From the NCBI GenBank assembly GCA_029448655.1, contig JACCLO010000014.1, positions 1,240,001 to 1,304,000 on the forward strand: 64,000 bases of DNA, given 5' to 3'. Made by a program: the position numbers and the translations under genes. The stretch comes from Wolfiporia cocos (taxonomy: Eukaryota; Basidiomycota; Agaricomycetes; Polyporales; Phaeolaceae). This document shows, piece after piece, positions 32,772-44,801 of the stretch. Positions within the stretch are counted from its first letter, which is position 1, and every line of letters begins with the position of its first letter. The notes beneath the pieces were generated by a model. That model was given only the letters and a program-made list of their open reading frames with translations. It was not told the origin of the DNA and did not search any database.

Positions 32772-34881
32772 CCCAAATTCTGTTAACATTAACATGTTGC
32801 TTCTTTGCATATGTGACTGAAATAACTAGCATGAATGCATGGTAGATATGCCAGCTCACATATCCTGATGTGGCTATTGTCGATGTATTTAAATGATATC
32901 ACAAGGCGGCTTCAGCCTCAGCATAGCATTTCGTGTCAAATATTGTACATACCATCCACAAATCGAGTGAGCCTGAGACCGTCTCGCATTCAGGAGTTGC
33001 GCTTCTACGCAAGCACTTGGTAATTAGAAATTAGAAACCGTAGAACATAGAACAACAATGATCGTGAAACAGTGGGACCGTAACAAACCATCATGATGAC
33101 CGGTTTGCGACGTTTTGGAAAGTCTTGATTAGGAGAATGTCGGACTCGGAGGTGCAATACTTCCGTTCACTTGTCTCATTGTTTCATTGCACGACGGTGA
33201 TGAGAATTACTCACTGAGCATGACAATTAATTTCACGGTATCAGTTGTTACTGTCAAAGGTCTTGCGAGCTGTCAATGACTTCGACGCAGGGCGCGAGGC
33301 ACCTAGCGTCGAGTGACAGCGCCAGCTAGATTTGCACAAGTTATGTTATGCAAAGCCACTGGGACGTCAAATGCATCAATCTTTAGCATGAAACGGAGCA
33401 ATACCCACACTATCCTGACAGGCTCTCAAGATTTGAAACTTTATGATTTACACACCTTGAATGATCGCAACAAGCATAAGTTAAATGCAATGTACGGACT
33501 GTCGCACAAGCTGATCCCCGACTACGAGCCAGGAGATTGCATCGGTTCCCAAAATGACCCACTACGGCCCACGTTACCCCACGCCATCGACAGCTTTGCA
33601 GCCCGCAGCCAATGAGAGGGCCATCAATGGGAGGCTTGATAGACCTGTGAAGCACAGGTACAGTACCATCTTTTCGATATTTCGAAATCATTTCCTTCCG
33701 CGCACTGCCGACAGGTGTGAAGTGTACCGGTGTGGCGTCTCGGATGGGCTCAACCCCATCGGGTTGCTGCAGAGACGCGAAGTGATGTGGTGCCTGGAGT
33801 GCAGCGCGCATAGCAGCCTAGTATGGCGAATGGCATTAAGATCAATGTAATTGCGCAGCAGAACACCCCATGCACGGGTGGACGCGTTTCATATGCGCTT
33901 ATCCTCCGCGCGCCTTGTTGGAAGCAATTCTACGGCGGACAACGGATGGTTGGCTATGACACAGGTTGAACACGTACCGTAATCCCTGGATCAAGCCGGG
34001 CAAGGAACCTTGCTTAACTCGGAGAAAACCGGACTGTCGTCAAAAAATCTGTCTGCGCGTATGCTAGAACATCGTGGTGAATTGCCTCCACTGGCCATGG
34101 CCTGCTCTTTCGTGCAAAGTGAGCCGCAACATGCAGCGCGTGTCCAGATCGCACGATTGAACCCACGAATCATCATGGTGTTAGCAATAAAGAGAATAGA
34201 AGGGCACGTACAGTGCGGAAAGATGAAACATTCGGAGCGACTTGAGAATCGATCTGGTCTCGGAGCGCCGGTCGCATAGCAGACGCTTATAACGCGTTCC
34301 GTCGCGTCGGCAGCACTGATTTCGCAATTCGCGATGCTCGCGTGGCGGTATGGATGCGTACAACGCGCCGTCGGGAAGCCTGAAGCTCAAGACGTTCAAC
34401 AGGCTTTCGCGCCTTCCATTCTGGCAACATGCGACATTGCTTCCCATTTCGCGCGATGTCACATTCCTTCATTTTCTGGCCATGGCTAGCCGGACTCCGC
34501 TTAGCCACTGCACTTTTACGGCAACGCTATTACTCTATCTGGCATTAGTACAGGTTTACATTCGATCCGTAGATTCATATGTAACCTTGTCTCCGATGTA
34601 ACAACAATTGTAATCGATTGTCCTCTTCGCGTGCGTCGCGTTGTCGATTAGCGAGGTGACCGTTATACGCGCTGAGGCGGTCGACCACTGGAGCCGGTAA
34701 GCTCTATCAGTCGTCTATCCACGTCTATTCTATACATGGCGATCGTCGCGGCCATCCGTAGTTTGTCGGCGGCCTGCTTTTCCGCATCTCCGCTTATCCG
34801 CTCCATATCGCCCCTTGCCGTACGGGAACCCACGATAAGCGTCTGAGGGCATGCGCGCAAGCGTTCCAGCTCCTGAACACG
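32772..34881. other. Gene-poor spacer
   Basis: AT-rich in the first half. No domain-bearing frame, RNA gene or clear repeat. The last 200 bp are the likely promoter of the amidase gene. Confidence 0.45.
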
Positions 34882-36993
34882 ATGAACACTGCGGCGGTCA
34901 ACCCCCGCATCGCCCTCTACTCGGCGCTCGCCCTGGTCCTGGGAGTCTGCATAACCGCGTACGGGAGCGGACATTCGCCGCTCGACTGGCTCCCCAGCAT
35001 GGGAAGCCTGCCGGATCTGTACGAGGCGTCGATCGAGGAGCTGCAGGAAGGGCTCAGGAAGCGGCGCTTCACGAGCGTTGACCTGGTCAAGGTGCGTGTC
35101 CTCTGCGCGGACTGGATGCGCAAGATGCTACTCGCCCCTGCGGCAGGCCTATCTCGCCAGGATAGACGAGGTCAACCTGAATGGCCCTGGCCTGCGGGCG
35201 GTCCTCGAGACCAATCCGCATGCCCTGGAGCAAGCTGCAGAGCTGGATCGCGAGCGGAAGACGTCTGGTCCTCGCGGTCCCCTTCATGGCATCCCCATCC
35301 TTCTCAAGGATAACATTGCGACAAAGCACGAGGAAGGTAAGCTCAGCCTACTCAACCATCCTCTGTTCGTCGCTCATCAAGGCTGCGTGGAAGGGATGAA
35401 CACCACCGCAGGTGCGTATCCCAATACCCAAACACGCTCCCACCCGCTCAACGCACCACAGGCTCGTACGCGCTCCTCGGCTCGGTCGTGCCGGGGGACG
35501 CGACCGTCGCGGCGAAGCTGCGTGCGGCCGGCGCGATCCTGCTCGGCAAGAACACGCTCTCCGAGTGGGCGTACTGGCGGGGGCAGATCCCGTCGGGGTT
35601 CTGCGGGCGGCTCGGGCAGGCGACGAACCCGTACGTGCGGGACGGGAACCCGTCGGGCTCGAGCGCGGGCAGCGCGATCGCGGCCGCGCTCGGGCTCGCG
35701 GCGGGCGCGCTCGGGACCGAGACGGACGGGTCGATCATCTCCCCGAGCAGCCTCTCCAACATCGTCGGCATCAAGCCCACCGTCGGGCTCACGTCGCGCG
35801 CTGGAGGTGCGTGCGCCGCGCATCGGCTTCGGGGCGGCTGCTGAGCGCTGAGCGGCCGCGCAGTGATCCCGATCTCGGAGCACCAGGACAGCGTCGGGCC
35901 GATGTGTCGCTGCGTCGCGGACGCCGCGGCGGTGCTCGCGGCGATCGTGGGGCGCGACCCGAAGGACAACTACACGCTGTCGCAGCCCGAGGTCGCGCCA
36001 GACTACACCAGGGCGCTCAGGAAGGACGGGCTGGAGGGCGCGCGGCTGGGTGTCCCGCGCGAGCTGTTCAGGGACATCGACGCGAACGTCCTCATCGCGT
36101 TCGACGCCGCGCTCGCGACCGTGCGCGCGCTCGGCGCGACGGTCGTCGACCCCGCGGACCTGCACGAGGGCTGGGACCAAGCCGCGGTGTGGGCGACGGA
36201 GGAGATCGTCCTCTGCGGAGACTTCAAGGTGAGCGCGCCCGCCGCCGCCCCTTCGCCGCCGCGCACGCTCAGCGGCCGTGCAGGAGAACATGAACGCGTA
36301 CCTCGCCAAGCTCGTCGACGTGCCCACGGGCGTGCGCACCGTCGCGGACATCATCGCGTTCAACACGGCGCACGCGGACCAGGAGCTCGTCGAGCCCTTC
36401 TGGACGGACCAGTCCACGTACGTGTCCCGCCCCGCGCCGCCCCGCGCTCCCGCGCCGCTGACGCCCCCGCGCCAGGCTCGTCAAGTCCGACGCGACGCCG
36501 CAGGACGCGCGGTTCTGGGCCGCGGTCGCGGCCGGGTACCGCGCCGGCCGCGAGGACGGCATCGACGGCGCGCTCGCGCGCTACGCGCTCGACGCGCTGC
36601 TCGTGCCAACCGTCAGGGCGTCGCGGCCCGCGGCCGTTGCGGGGTACCCCGTCGTGTCCGGTGCGTGCCTCTCCGCCCTGCCGCCGGCACCGCCGCCGCT
36701 GCGCTGTGCGCGGCAGGCACCGCTGGTCTCATGCTGACGTGTGGCGCGGATTCACTTTGGCAGTGCCGCTGGGCTTCCAGCCGCCCGACGTCGCGCTGGG
36801 GGAGGCGAACCCGACGCGGATGAACGGCCCCGGCATGCCGTTTGGGGTTGCGTTCCTCGGGACGGCGTACAGCGAGTTCAAGCTGATCCAGTACGCGTAT
36901 GCGTACGAGCAGGCGACGAAGACGCGCTTGCAGCGGCGCGCGTACCCCGAGGCGATCCCAAAGACGCAGCTGGTCCATGTGATCGGGAAGTGA
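34882..36993 (+). CDS. Amidase (amidase-signature family)
   Basis: Predicted 558 residues from eight exons: 34882-35091, 35147-35336, 35394-35411 (18 nt), 35462-35806, 35864-36228, 36284-36417, 36476-36660, 36764-36993. Introns are 50-103 nt, GT..AG. Amidase-signature enzymes hydrolyse carboxamides with a Ser-cisSer-Lys triad. The lysine lies in GIPILLKDNI, the glycine/serine-rich loop is GNPSGSSAGSAIAAA, and the nucleophile region is TETDGSIISPSS. The N-terminus has a hydrophobic stretch (residues about 10-30), so secretion or membrane anchoring is likely. Exons are markedly GC-rich. Substrate unknown; fungal members act on amides, amino-acid amides or xenobiotics. Confidence 0.92.
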
Positions 36994-39021
36994 CGGCGCG
37001 TAAGCATGGGTCACATCATCGCTGTGCATTAGCCTCGTGGGCCTTCGTAGTACATGCGGTGCCATGGGGATCGAAATGAAAAGAAGAACGCAGTCGATGC
37101 GACGGTGTAACGTAAAAACGCAACAGGAAGGTCGAGTGATGGAACAGTCCGATGGAAACAGGAGGATACAGAACGAGGTGCGAAGTAGCGGGTGGTGGAT
37201 ACAAGCGAGGACCAGTACAGTAGGGTGTGTCCGATGGGGTCATGGTCTAGTGCGCAGGCGAGCGGAATACAACGGTCCGTGTCCAAAAGTCAACTAGGGG
37301 TGTGCGCGCGGGCGGCGGCTGTACACATGCGGTCGTTGCTGCGCGGCGCTCCCTGCTTGCTCAGCAACAGCTGCTGCGTCCGGTCGCAGTGGTGTTGGCG
37401 ACGCAGAGGCACCAACGGCCAACATGGCGAGCAATGTGAGGATGAATGAAGCGCGCATCTCTGCAGTGATGTTGGTTAGTCGGTCCGCTCCGCGTGATGT
37501 ACGCGATCATTAACAACAGTGGACACGAACTTGTGAATGCTTGGCCTGCAGCAAGAAACTGCGTGCTGTGAGCGATATCCTCGTTCCGCTCTTCAGCGAA
37601 CTCACCAAAGACAACCCGGCCTGGACGAGGGATTTTACGAGCAATCCGAAAGTGGGAGTGCTGGGACGACGAGAATAGACTCCACAGCGCGGTGGCCGTA
37701 TTTATAGTAGGACGGTCGTGAGATCGTGAGCAGCGTCGGCAAGGCGGGGGAACCGGTCAGAAGGACGCAAAAACCAACCGGTGGCCTGTGTGGTGTCCGA
37801 CGTAGGTTGTGGTGGTCCAGGAGCAAGCTGCTGTGGGTCCAAGCGAGGGCCCTTGCGTCCGGGGTTGCTGCGGACACAGGAGGCCAATGAAGGATGCAGT
37901 GCAGAATGCAGTGCAGAATGAAGCGGACAGTCTAAGGAATGACGGAAGGGCACGCGTGATCCGTTTAGCCGCGCACTGTGCGCCACAGCAGCCCTTGGCC
38001 CCGCGCTTTTGGTTACAAGTCGGTGGGAGTCTCATGAGGCGTGTATTCCGAGTCATAACATGGAAACGATTCAGCGAGCTACTAATACTCTGATTGGACT
38101 CACCAGAGCGTCCCTAAATGTTACGTCATGGCAAGGAGCCACACGCCGTCGGTCAACCCATCCTCAATATTTGATGCTAGTGAGGTTGTGCACTACCCAA
38201 GGAATCAATCGATGTTTGATCCCGGCGACTGTGGACTGGTAAACGTTAAACGAGGAAACGCAATTCCCGACATGTCTCTACGGGCGTCTAGTCTCTGCAG
38301 GACGCTTCTATCACTGAGAATGATCGGTTCTGTCGCTTATCGCACTGTGAACGGTGTGTATCCGTTATGCTCTGGCAGTGCAAGTGGCAAGAGGTCAGTG
38401 TGGCGCATATATGTTGGATGCTAGTCTGATTACGACCAAACTAAACATACTTGTCACAGTGATGATCAAGGCTCGACTTCAATGTTAAGCATCATCAATA
38501 GATGGCATAACAGCAAGACGAGAGCCGTGGGATAAGCAGTGTGGACACGATAAGTCCGTACTTAGGCCTTAGGGACCACCGGTACACTGTAAGTAGCTGC
38601 TGTTGGTAGGCACCCTGGAATTCATCAACGTGCATCAACCGCCGCCGTCGATCGCGACCGAGGTCGACGCACGACTGCCACCGTATACTGTATATGGTAT
38701 TCGCTGTGTTCATCAAGACGTCACGCGGTGATACATAGATCTTGGGCATACCCTCCTTGTCCACCTCCTTGTCCATTGTAGCCTGCTCCCATCCGGAAGC
38801 CCATTCGTTCATAATAGCACAATAAAGTTCGATAAAGTCACCCACAAAGCAGGACTCTAGGCCTACGACGCCAACTTAGGCAAAACATCGTGAGGCTCTC
38901 AGTTATCGTGTGGCGCGCCGTAAAACGTCGCTTTGTTCTGCCTCTGCTGATAGCCACTCCGCATATATACTTCAAAACTCTCCATCAGCCGTAGCCATCC
39001 CTCCCCCCATCTTGCCAAAAC
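36994..39021. other. Spacer with one doubtful minus-strand frame
   Basis: Mostly no recognisable content. A minus-strand frame at 38845-38495 (116 codons) has a protein-like composition but no family resemblance, and may be an exon fragment or chance. The last 100 bp are the promoter of the kinase-like gene. Confidence 0.4.
38963..38969 (+). promoter_or_regulatory. TATA-like element of the kinase-like gene
   Basis: atatata about 55 bp upstream of the ATG at 39022, in a C/T-rich leader. Supported by position only. Confidence 0.35.
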
Positions 39022-41866
39022 ATGCCCTCAGCCACCCGCAAAAGAAAAATCGCCTTCCGCTGGCCGCGCGACCCCACAGGCACGCTCCTCCCCAAGCCGG
39101 GCCCGCGCGGCGTGCGCCCGCCAAACGCGATCATCTGGGGCCACACTCCCCGGGATCTCTTCTGGATCGAGCGCATCCCCGGCGTCGCGCTCCACACGAT
39201 CTGGTCGCGGAGCATGATCAAGGAGTTCGGCGAGAACTACGACTCGGACGGGTTCGAGCGCCGCGAGCCGCGCCCGCGCGTGCGCCGCCCGTGGCCCGTG
39301 CTCAAGGTGCCGCGGGACATGGAGGACGAGTTCGACCCGCCGCTCGGCGCGGTGGACGAGGGCTCGGACAACGAGCATGCACGCGACGAGTGCGCGGACG
39401 ACGACTCGGACGACGACTCTGGAAGGCGCTGGCTGATGCGCAGGGACGAGGACGATCCGGGATGCGAAGACGAGGACGGCGACGACGCCCGCGGGTGGTC
39501 CGCACTGGGCTATAAAGAGTCCGAGATGCAGGTCATCGCGGAGATGTATATTCGCTTCCCCGATGGCCAGATTCTGCACCGTGTCGTGTACCGCCCGCCT
39601 CGGCGGGGCAAGGGCAAGGGCAAGGGCAAGGGCAGAGGCAGGGGCAAGGGCAGGGGCAAGGGCAAGGCCGTGGATTCGTCACGCCACGACAAGGGCGGCG
39701 AAGATGAGAACGACGAGGAGCCGCCGTTCATCCCTCGCCCGATCAACATAATTGACCTTCAGGATCTGGTGAAGGAGAAGAGGACATGGGACGCAGAACC
39801 TGACCTGCCGCATAGATGGATGAGACCACCGCGTCCAGATGTCTATGACATTGACGACGACGAAGAGATGCAGGGCCCAGGCGCCGCTCCGGACAGTGCA
39901 ACCCAAGACAATATACAAAAACGGGACGCAGCACCCGCCCCTCCGCCCGGATGGATGAGACCACCGGGTCCGGATGTCTATGACATTGACGAAGACGAAG
40001 AGATGAAGGGTGCAGGCGCCGCTCCGGACAATGCAACCCAAGACAATATACAGACACGGGACGCAGCACCTGCCTCGCCGCCTAGATGGATGAGATCACG
40101 ATCACCGGGTTCAGATGTCTATGACTTTGACGAAGACGAAAAGATGCAGGGCCCAGGCGCCGCTCCGGATAATGCAACCCAAGACAATATACAAAAACGG
40201 GACGCAGCACCCGCCCCGCCGCCCGGATGGATGAGACCACCGGGTCCAGATGTCTATGACATTGACGAAGACGAAGAGATGCAGGGCCCAGGCGCCGCTC
40301 CGGACAATGCAACCCAAGACAATACACAAACCACGCCACGCCCGAGTGCGGATCCCTCCGCTGCCGAAGACGTCGTCATGCAAGATTTGACTATGCCTCC
40401 GGTCTCTTTGAGCGAGAACACGGAGCGACGACAGGCCGACCCGGCCGCCGTCACAAAGGACTCGGGTATGGCTGCAATGGACCAAGCCCAAGACCCAGAT
40501 ATGGCCATGAAAGAAGACAGTGCAGACCAGAGGCCGCTCCTATATGGCAGAGAGTGCATCCTGGACCTCGATGGCGCGTCAACCGCAGGTACAATCCTCG
40601 ATGGGGCCATCGGCGCCGATGCTATCCGGGGCGTCACAATGACAATGGTGGGGCATTCGCGTCCGGACCCAGAGGGCGATCCTCTGCTTGGCAAAGATGC
40701 TCAGCAGGGAGGTGAGATGCTAGCCGCAGAGCCCATCAAAGAGGCAGATGCAAAGTCGAAAAAGGGCAAAGAGAAGGCCACGGGATTGGAAACCGAGGCG
40801 AATGCTGACGAAATGGTTACCCGGGACGAGGATCAGGTCGCTTCCAACGCGCAAAATCCTGCCACCGTAGCCTCTGCGTATAAATTCCCGTGGTATGATC
40901 CCGACATTGTCAAAGAGATCCCCAAGCTGGAGGAGTTCATTCCCGAGCAATACTTCCCTGATGTGCTCACAGTATACCACGAAGGACAGGGCATGGTAAA
41001 CGCAAAGGATGTATATTTCGCACAGGACATTACTGACGACAGCACAGGAAGGCCAACAGTACCAACGAATCTTTCCCAAGCTAGACGCCTCCGACCGTCC
41101 CACTCGCACGGCGAAGCTGTGGCTGCCAGGCTTCTGGGGCCTCCTCGGCCAGGGCCACCACTCACTCGTCCACCGGGCGGCGCTCGAGCTCCCGCCACCG
41201 CTCACGGCATACGGCAAGCACGGCAAGGTGACCGTCGCGGCCAAGACCGCGTTCGGGGTCGTCTCCGCGCGCAAGCTCCTGCGGAACGAGGCGAGCGTGC
41301 TGGCGCAGCTTCCGCGGCACATGATGCAGGAGTGGTGCGGGTACAACATCGTCAAGCCGATCTGCCACCCGGTGCCCGTCGGCGCCATCGTGCCCAAACT
41401 GTACGGGTACTACGTGCCGGTTGGCACGGACGGACGCGCGATGGACTATGCATACGCAAAGTGCGACGACGACGACAAGACACGCGTGAGCACGCCGAGC
41501 CCGATCCTGCTGATGGAGGAGTGCGGGGAGCCCGTCAAGCCGATATTGTTCTCGCTGGACGACCGGTCGGAGTGCTGGTCGCTCGTGATGCGGCTGCACC
41601 TGGAGAACGTCATACAGGGCTCGATGTACACGCGCAACATCCTGTGGCAGCCCGGCCCACTGACGAAGCCCCCGGAGAAGCGGTCACTTGCGACGCCGAG
41701 CTTCCGGCTGATCGACTTTGGGCGGGCAGAACGGTGGGATGACTTCGTGGGCGACAGGAAAGATAAGAAGAACTTGGAGTGGAAGTCCAATGAGTGGCAT
41801 TGCATGGTGGAAGCAGAGCAGCAGCGAGCACGGCGCGAGCTGCTAATCCCGGATTTCGATTGCTGA
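39022..41866 (+). CDS. Kinase-like protein with acidic, repeat-rich N-terminus
   Basis: Predicted 930 residues from exons 39022-40995 and 41048-41866 (52-nt intron, phase 0). A 37-nt intron 41011-41047 would also keep the frame. N-terminal half: acidic patches (residues about 105-165), a Gly/Lys/Arg tract near residues 195-215, then four 45-47-residue repeats (about residues 255-435). C-terminal 270 residues resemble the protein-kinase-like family common in mushrooms: VTVAAKTAFG for the ATP lysine, LMEECGEP at the hinge, QGSMYTRNIL at the catalytic loop, and IDFGRAE for the metal-binding DFG. The usual loop aspartate is not present (QGS where HGD is expected), so catalysis is doubtful. Not a canonical Ser/Thr kinase. 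Partner and role unknown. Confidence 0.75.
39788..40340 (+). repeat. Four in-frame tandem repeats inside the kinase-like gene
   Basis: Units start at gggacgcag: 39788, 39923, 40058 and 40199 (periods 135, 135 and 141 bp). Each encodes a segment like WMRPPGPDVYDIDEDEEM followed by APDNATQDN. Copies 2 and 4 are almost identical, which suggests recent unit exchange. Confidence 0.85.
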
Positions 41867-44444
41867 GCCTGTGCAGCGCTTGAGTCTGCTTCACTATACC
41901 CCAAGTTCCAGGCCAACGGTATCCATAGTAAGAGGGTGCGTTTCGTGTAGCATTCTTGTCCATTGAAAGTTTTCATGTCGGAAGTGAAATGTGATATTGC
42001 TGTAGAGCGGGCAAAACGAATGCAGAATAGCTGTGCGACGCTCGAATTACAGCATGATGGAGATTACACATGTGGCACGCAGCTTTGTCGCGTTTCGCCG
42101 GTCGAAAAGGCCAAGTATAATCAGACGTTGCCTGCGGAGCGTTCTATACCAGTGCTGATATCTAATGCGGGACCGGAGACGAGGTAAGACGGCAGCAGGC
42201 ACTCTTTGAAGCCAGCCGCCTCGGACACAAGAGAGAGGTGTCCAAATTGCCGCCCCGCCACAGACATCATTGTTCATGATCAGCGGGACGTCAGGTATCC
42301 CGATCCCGCACGTCGTGTTGCCAAGCCCGTTTATCGCCGGGATATGTGCGCGCGTACAATCCGCTTCTGACCGGGCGGTTGGGCAGTAAGGGTTCAACAA
42401 CTCCGTACTGAAGCGGGAAGCTTAAGCTCGCATGCCGCACCGGGCGTCTCGCCCAGGGCTCGTGAAACTGCAGCTGAATTGAATCGATGGTTGAAAAAAG
42501 GGCATGGTGAGCTCATCTCCAGATACACGCCCCAGCTGTGGAGCGAGCGCTCTTGAAAACAAAGCGGAGGGATTGAAGATTAGGTTCACCGGCGGCATCG
42601 AAGCTGGCTAGATGTCCGCGGAATCAGCCCTTACTCCGGTCCCAGACGATTCGTTTGGATGCTTGCTGAACGCCAAAGACGACACAATAGAGACGTGCAC
42701 GAATGACGACAGCATGGCATGAAATGTCAAGCACCAATGCATAACAATGGCTCTGGCAGAAAAGGCGCTCTTCCCTACTGATGATCAGCACTAGTTCGCG
42801 GGATTCGAAGAATAAAACAAATTGTGGTCGCCTATTCGTAAGGACCCGTGGAGATCACAGCCAAGATCGCAAGCTAACGCTCGTGAAGCTGACAAAAAGA
42901 CGATGACTCGAACAACAGGTGGTCGGAATTTAGCGAATGAGATATCGGGTAGAGTATTTCTGCCCAATACAGATACAGGTGTTGTGAAAATGTCCACCTC
43001 GGGACTAAGCGGTGTCGTTCTGATTCTGTACTTGCGCTGCACGACTCGCACTCGATAGGTAGTTGTAAAATGAAAGAGTGTATACCGTCCCTCATAGCGG
43101 TTTGAATAGCTGGATTCATATCGCTTAGCTAGTGTCAGCCGGAATTGAAACTTCTCACCAGCAGTGACATGGTTTACACGGACTATGACACCGGTGACAT
43201 ACCTAAGCAAGTTGGCGCTTGTTATCGCAGCCGTTTTTCATGTTCTCAAGACGAATCGGGTATATCAATCAAGCCGATTGGAAGCAATAAACATTTCCAT
43301 TGCATCATTGGGTGGCCCGTGATCTACCGAAACCTTGGAATATGGATATTCAAGCAGTGGCCGCCAAACTTTGCTGTTCGACGAGATGAGTAGCCGTGGC
43401 TCAATCGGATTGAGCTAACGAGATTTAGGTGAATCGGATTCTATGTGCTTATTTTTCGATCTGACCCAAATCATGTGCAGCGAGTTATCGTCAAGTGGAA
43501 GCTCGTTCCACTGGTTCCATATGCAATAGCCGAGGTCAGGACCTTCCATGTTGATGTGCGTCTTGGGAAGAATTCTAATCGTTAGCTATAGATTATACTC
43601 GCAAAGATTTTAGTCCCCGAGCGTGATCGGCATTCCGCCGCAATACGTGGACAGTGCCTTCTATCGTGTTGGCAATGTTTCGTCCGGGAAATTCAGGGCC
43701 ACAACAAATGGAAACGATTATTTTCTTCCTCCGCTATCAGCAAGAAGTGCGCACATTGGCTTCTATCCGGTCTAGAAGACGCCACCAGGCAGCTACAATG
43801 TAATTCACAATTCACAATCAGCTGGCACCGTTTGTGGCACGTGTAAGTGGCATTGCGGGGCGCGATGTCTGCCTGCTGTTTGCTCGCCCCATTTCATACT
43901 TGCAACGGTGCTTCAATGCTGCAATAGTCATCTTCCATGATTCTCGCTTGCCTGCGAGCGATTGAGCCGAATCGAAGTTGCCGCGGATTTAGTCGGATTG
44001 CGCTACGACGGCCCACGTATCATGCTAAAAAGGCCCAAGCACGGGATATTGGCATTACAGCAGTAAAAGCAAGCTTGGAGATGAGAGTCCTGCATGCATT
44101 ATGATCAGTGAGGACTGCTGTGAGCCACATATCAATGGCAGAGCCCGTACAGTCTATCACTTTGCTTCATCGAACACCGCTTTGCCACCGCCTCGCCACC
44201 ATGATCATCATGATCAGTCACATCGGAGTCACGGCGGTTGCCGGCGCTATGCAATTGAAGCCCCAGTGTGTGAACGGCCCTCGTCCCCTTCCCTCGTTCA
44301 CTCACTGCTCTCCCGTCCGTGCGTTCTCCTCGAGCAATCGAGTCGAGTCTTCCTTCGGCCGCCTCTGTCGAGACCATTTGTGCTTGCAATCTCAGCACCG
44401 GTCTTCTCACTCTGCAGAGACACGCATATCTCAGGTCAGCCATC
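41867..44444. other. Gene-poor spacer
   Basis: No gene, RNA or repeat recognised over about 2.6 kb. Short open frames lack coding character. Confidence 0.45.
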
Positions 44445-44801
44445 ATGTGCGAATTCCTGTCGCTCTCGGTTCTCCAGGTCCTCTCGGTTTTGTCGTTCCT
44501 GACGTCCATTCTCGCCGTGCTCCATGTTGGCGCGGGCTCACTGCACCGGCTGTCGAACAAGTTCGACGCAGAGGTGAACGCGCCCATCTCCCTCAATCCG
44601 GAGAAACAACCATTATGGAATTGGAGCGGTCTGCCGGCATCATTCTCGCTTGGTAGCCTCATCGGAGAAGAGTCGCGGGAGGACGGATCTGAGAAGGGAG
44701 TAGGAGGCTATGTGGGCGGCGCCGAGCTCGTGCGGATGGATTGGCAAATGGGCAGGCCGCGGTCAGGTAGGGTGCGCAGCTTGAGCTCCGAGCGCAATTA
44801 A
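44445..44801 (+). CDS. Possible small membrane protein
   Basis: 118 codons from ATG at 44445. The N-terminal 30 residues are strongly hydrophobic (FLSLSVLQVLSVLSFLTSIL), consistent with one membrane segment or a signal anchor. The rest is polar and Gly/Ser-rich and ends SSERN. No family recognised. Two other frames are open over part of the same stretch, so the coding assignment is tentative. Confidence 0.35.
   Translation: MCEFLSLSVLQVLSVLSFLTSILAVLHVGAGSLHRLSNKFDAEVNAPISLNPEKQPLWNWSGLPASFSLGSLIGEESREDGSEKGVGGYVGGAELVRMDWQMGRPRSGRVRSLSSERN

Noticed and set aside
35377..36417. Long minus-strand open frame (346 codons) opposite the amidase gene
   Set aside because: It is an antisense by-product of very GC-rich coding sequence. 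The plus strand gives a complete amidase with motifs and consistent splicing.
38495..38845. 116-codon minus-strand frame
   Set aside because: Composition is protein-like but no family, splice context or neighbouring exon could be found. Mentioned only in the spacer entry.
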